In this document: piece after piece, positions 6,848-7,357 of the stretch
Numbering within the stretch: position 1 is the first letter of the stretch
Layout of the letters: each line of letters begins with the position of its first letter
NCBI GenBank assembly: GCA_002469915.1
Contig: DKOG01000116.1
Span: 1 to 7,357 of the forward strand
Direction of reading: 5' to 3'
Length of the DNA: 7,357 bases
Source of the DNA: Bacteroidetes bacterium UBA7368
Lineage (GTDB): Bacteria > Bacteroidota > Rhodothermia > Rhodothermales > UBA10348
Made by a program: the position numbers and the translations under genes
The notes under the pieces: model-generated
The model's input: only the letters and a program-made list of their open reading frames with translations
What the model was told of the DNA's origin: nothing
The model's database searches: none

Positions 6848-7357
6848 TCAGCCGTCAGTAGCGTCAATTCCCAAGCGCCCGGTATGACGAGAGTTTCTCA
6901 GAAAAGTCGGCCATTGTGAAGGGTTGAGCCCCACAGATCCGGTTTCGATAGAATACATGATCGTTCTTCTACCATCCGTGGCCGCGACAATCAGGCCACC
7001 GTCCCGAGTAATGGTGATCGGCCCATCGGCTTCTTCTCCAATTTCATACTTCCATGCAGGAGTGTTATTTGGATTGATCGCGTGCAAAACTTTGCCCGCC
7101 ATAAAATAGATCGTCTCATTAGAGTCAATCACTGGCGTTCCAACATCGGATGCTACGTGAACAAATCTGAGCCGAGGTGTGAATGCGTCTGTATCCTCGT
7201 TCAAAACGATAAGTCCGGTACTCGTGCCAACGTAGATGGCTCCATCAGGTCCAACGATCGGTCCTGAGCGAAGGGGACCGGTCAATGGGTAGCTCCATAA
7301 AACGGAGCCGTCTTCACCCGAGACAGCATATAATAGGCCGTGATTGGAAACAACGTA
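6848..7357 (-). CDS. PQQ-like beta-propeller repeat protein, 3' part (5' end beyond window)
   Basis: The minus-strand frame is open from the right edge to the TGA at 6850-6848, giving the last 169 residues of a longer protein. A TTG at 7285 could be read as a start, but the 24 codons upstream continue the same repeat pattern (YVVSNHGLLYAVSGEDGSVL), so the gene clearly extends outside. Repeats of the PQQ/BamB-type propeller are visible: LYAVSGEDGSVLWSYP, then GPIVGPDGAIYVGTSTGLIVL, TPVIDSNETIYFMAGKVLHAI with WKYEIG, and GPITITRDGGLIVAATDG. The C-terminus ends in QWPTFLRNSRHTGR, a motif of the Trp-Pro-x-Phe...His-Thr-Gly type common in extracytoplasmic propeller proteins. These usually sit in the periplasm or on the surface; many do not bind PQQ. 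A signal peptide cannot be assessed because the start is missing. It is convergent with the membrane protein gene, with no intervening bases. Confidence 0.88.
   Translation of the reverse strand, partial: YVVSNHGLLYAVSGEDGSVLWSYPLTGPLRSGPIVGPDGAIYVGTSTGLIVLNEDTDAFTPRLRFVHVASDVGTPVIDSNETIYFMAGKVLHAINPNNTPAWKYEIGEEADGPITITRDGGLIVAATDGRRTIMYSIETGSVGLNPSQWPTFLRNSRHTGRLGIDATDG

Noticed and set aside
7255..7276. CGGTCC...GGACCG inverted repeat in the propeller gene
   Set aside because: Arms are only 6 bases with a 10-base loop inside coding sequence; this is expected by chance.
6848..7285. Treating the propeller protein as a complete gene starting at the TTG at 7285
   Set aside because: The frame stays open upstream to the window edge and the upstream codons encode another propeller strand, so the gene is partial.

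Overview
The window looks like a chromosomal housekeeping segment from a bacterium of the Bacteroidota/FCB group, most plausibly a Rhodothermia- or Balneolia-like lineage. This is an inference from protein flavour: the GcvH lipoyl site reads [14 protein letters not shown] and EF-P begins MASTSDFRNG with PGKGGAFVR, both typical of that group as I know it. Shine-Dalgarno motifs are weak or absent before most genes, which also fits. Nothing in the window points to a phage, an insertion sequence, a CRISPR array or an RNA gene.

From 1 to 4278 five genes run leftward (minus strand) in the order efp, accB, accC, gcvH, guaA. They are separated by 40, 22, -14 and 11 bases, so they form a likely operon. 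A good sigma70-like promoter (-35 TTGACT, 18-base spacer, -10 TATATT) lies just upstream of efp. The products are elongation factor P, the biotin carboxyl carrier and biotin carboxylase of acetyl-CoA carboxylase, the lipoyl carrier H protein, and GMP synthase. guaA runs off the left edge and lacks about 40 C-terminal residues. The functional link is partial: accB and accC start fatty acid synthesis, which also supplies the octanoyl group for lipoylating GcvH, while efp and guaA are growth-related functions.

From 4406 to 6031, also on the minus strand, is an acylating (CoA-dependent) aldehyde dehydrogenase of the AdhE-N/EutE/SauS type. Its tail of about 94 residues beyond the catalytic fold contains two similar short amphipathic helices joined by a Pro/Ala/Lys-rich linker. 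The tail resembles an encapsulation peptide of bacterial microcompartments, but no shell gene is visible here.

A 174-base divergent intergenic region (6032-6205) separates this gene from a rightward gene (6206-6847). That gene encodes a single-pass membrane protein with an anti-sigma-like N-terminus lacking zinc ligands and a fibronectin-III-like outer domain. It meets head-on, with no bases between the two stop codons, the 3' end of a leftward PQQ-type beta-propeller gene that enters from the right edge.

The most unusual purely sequence-level signal is a perfect 13-base inverted repeat inside the guaA coding region (943-970), with a second, weaker one 112 bases away. No clearly novel multi-gene system is visible. 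The best lead is the tail of the aldehyde dehydrogenase.
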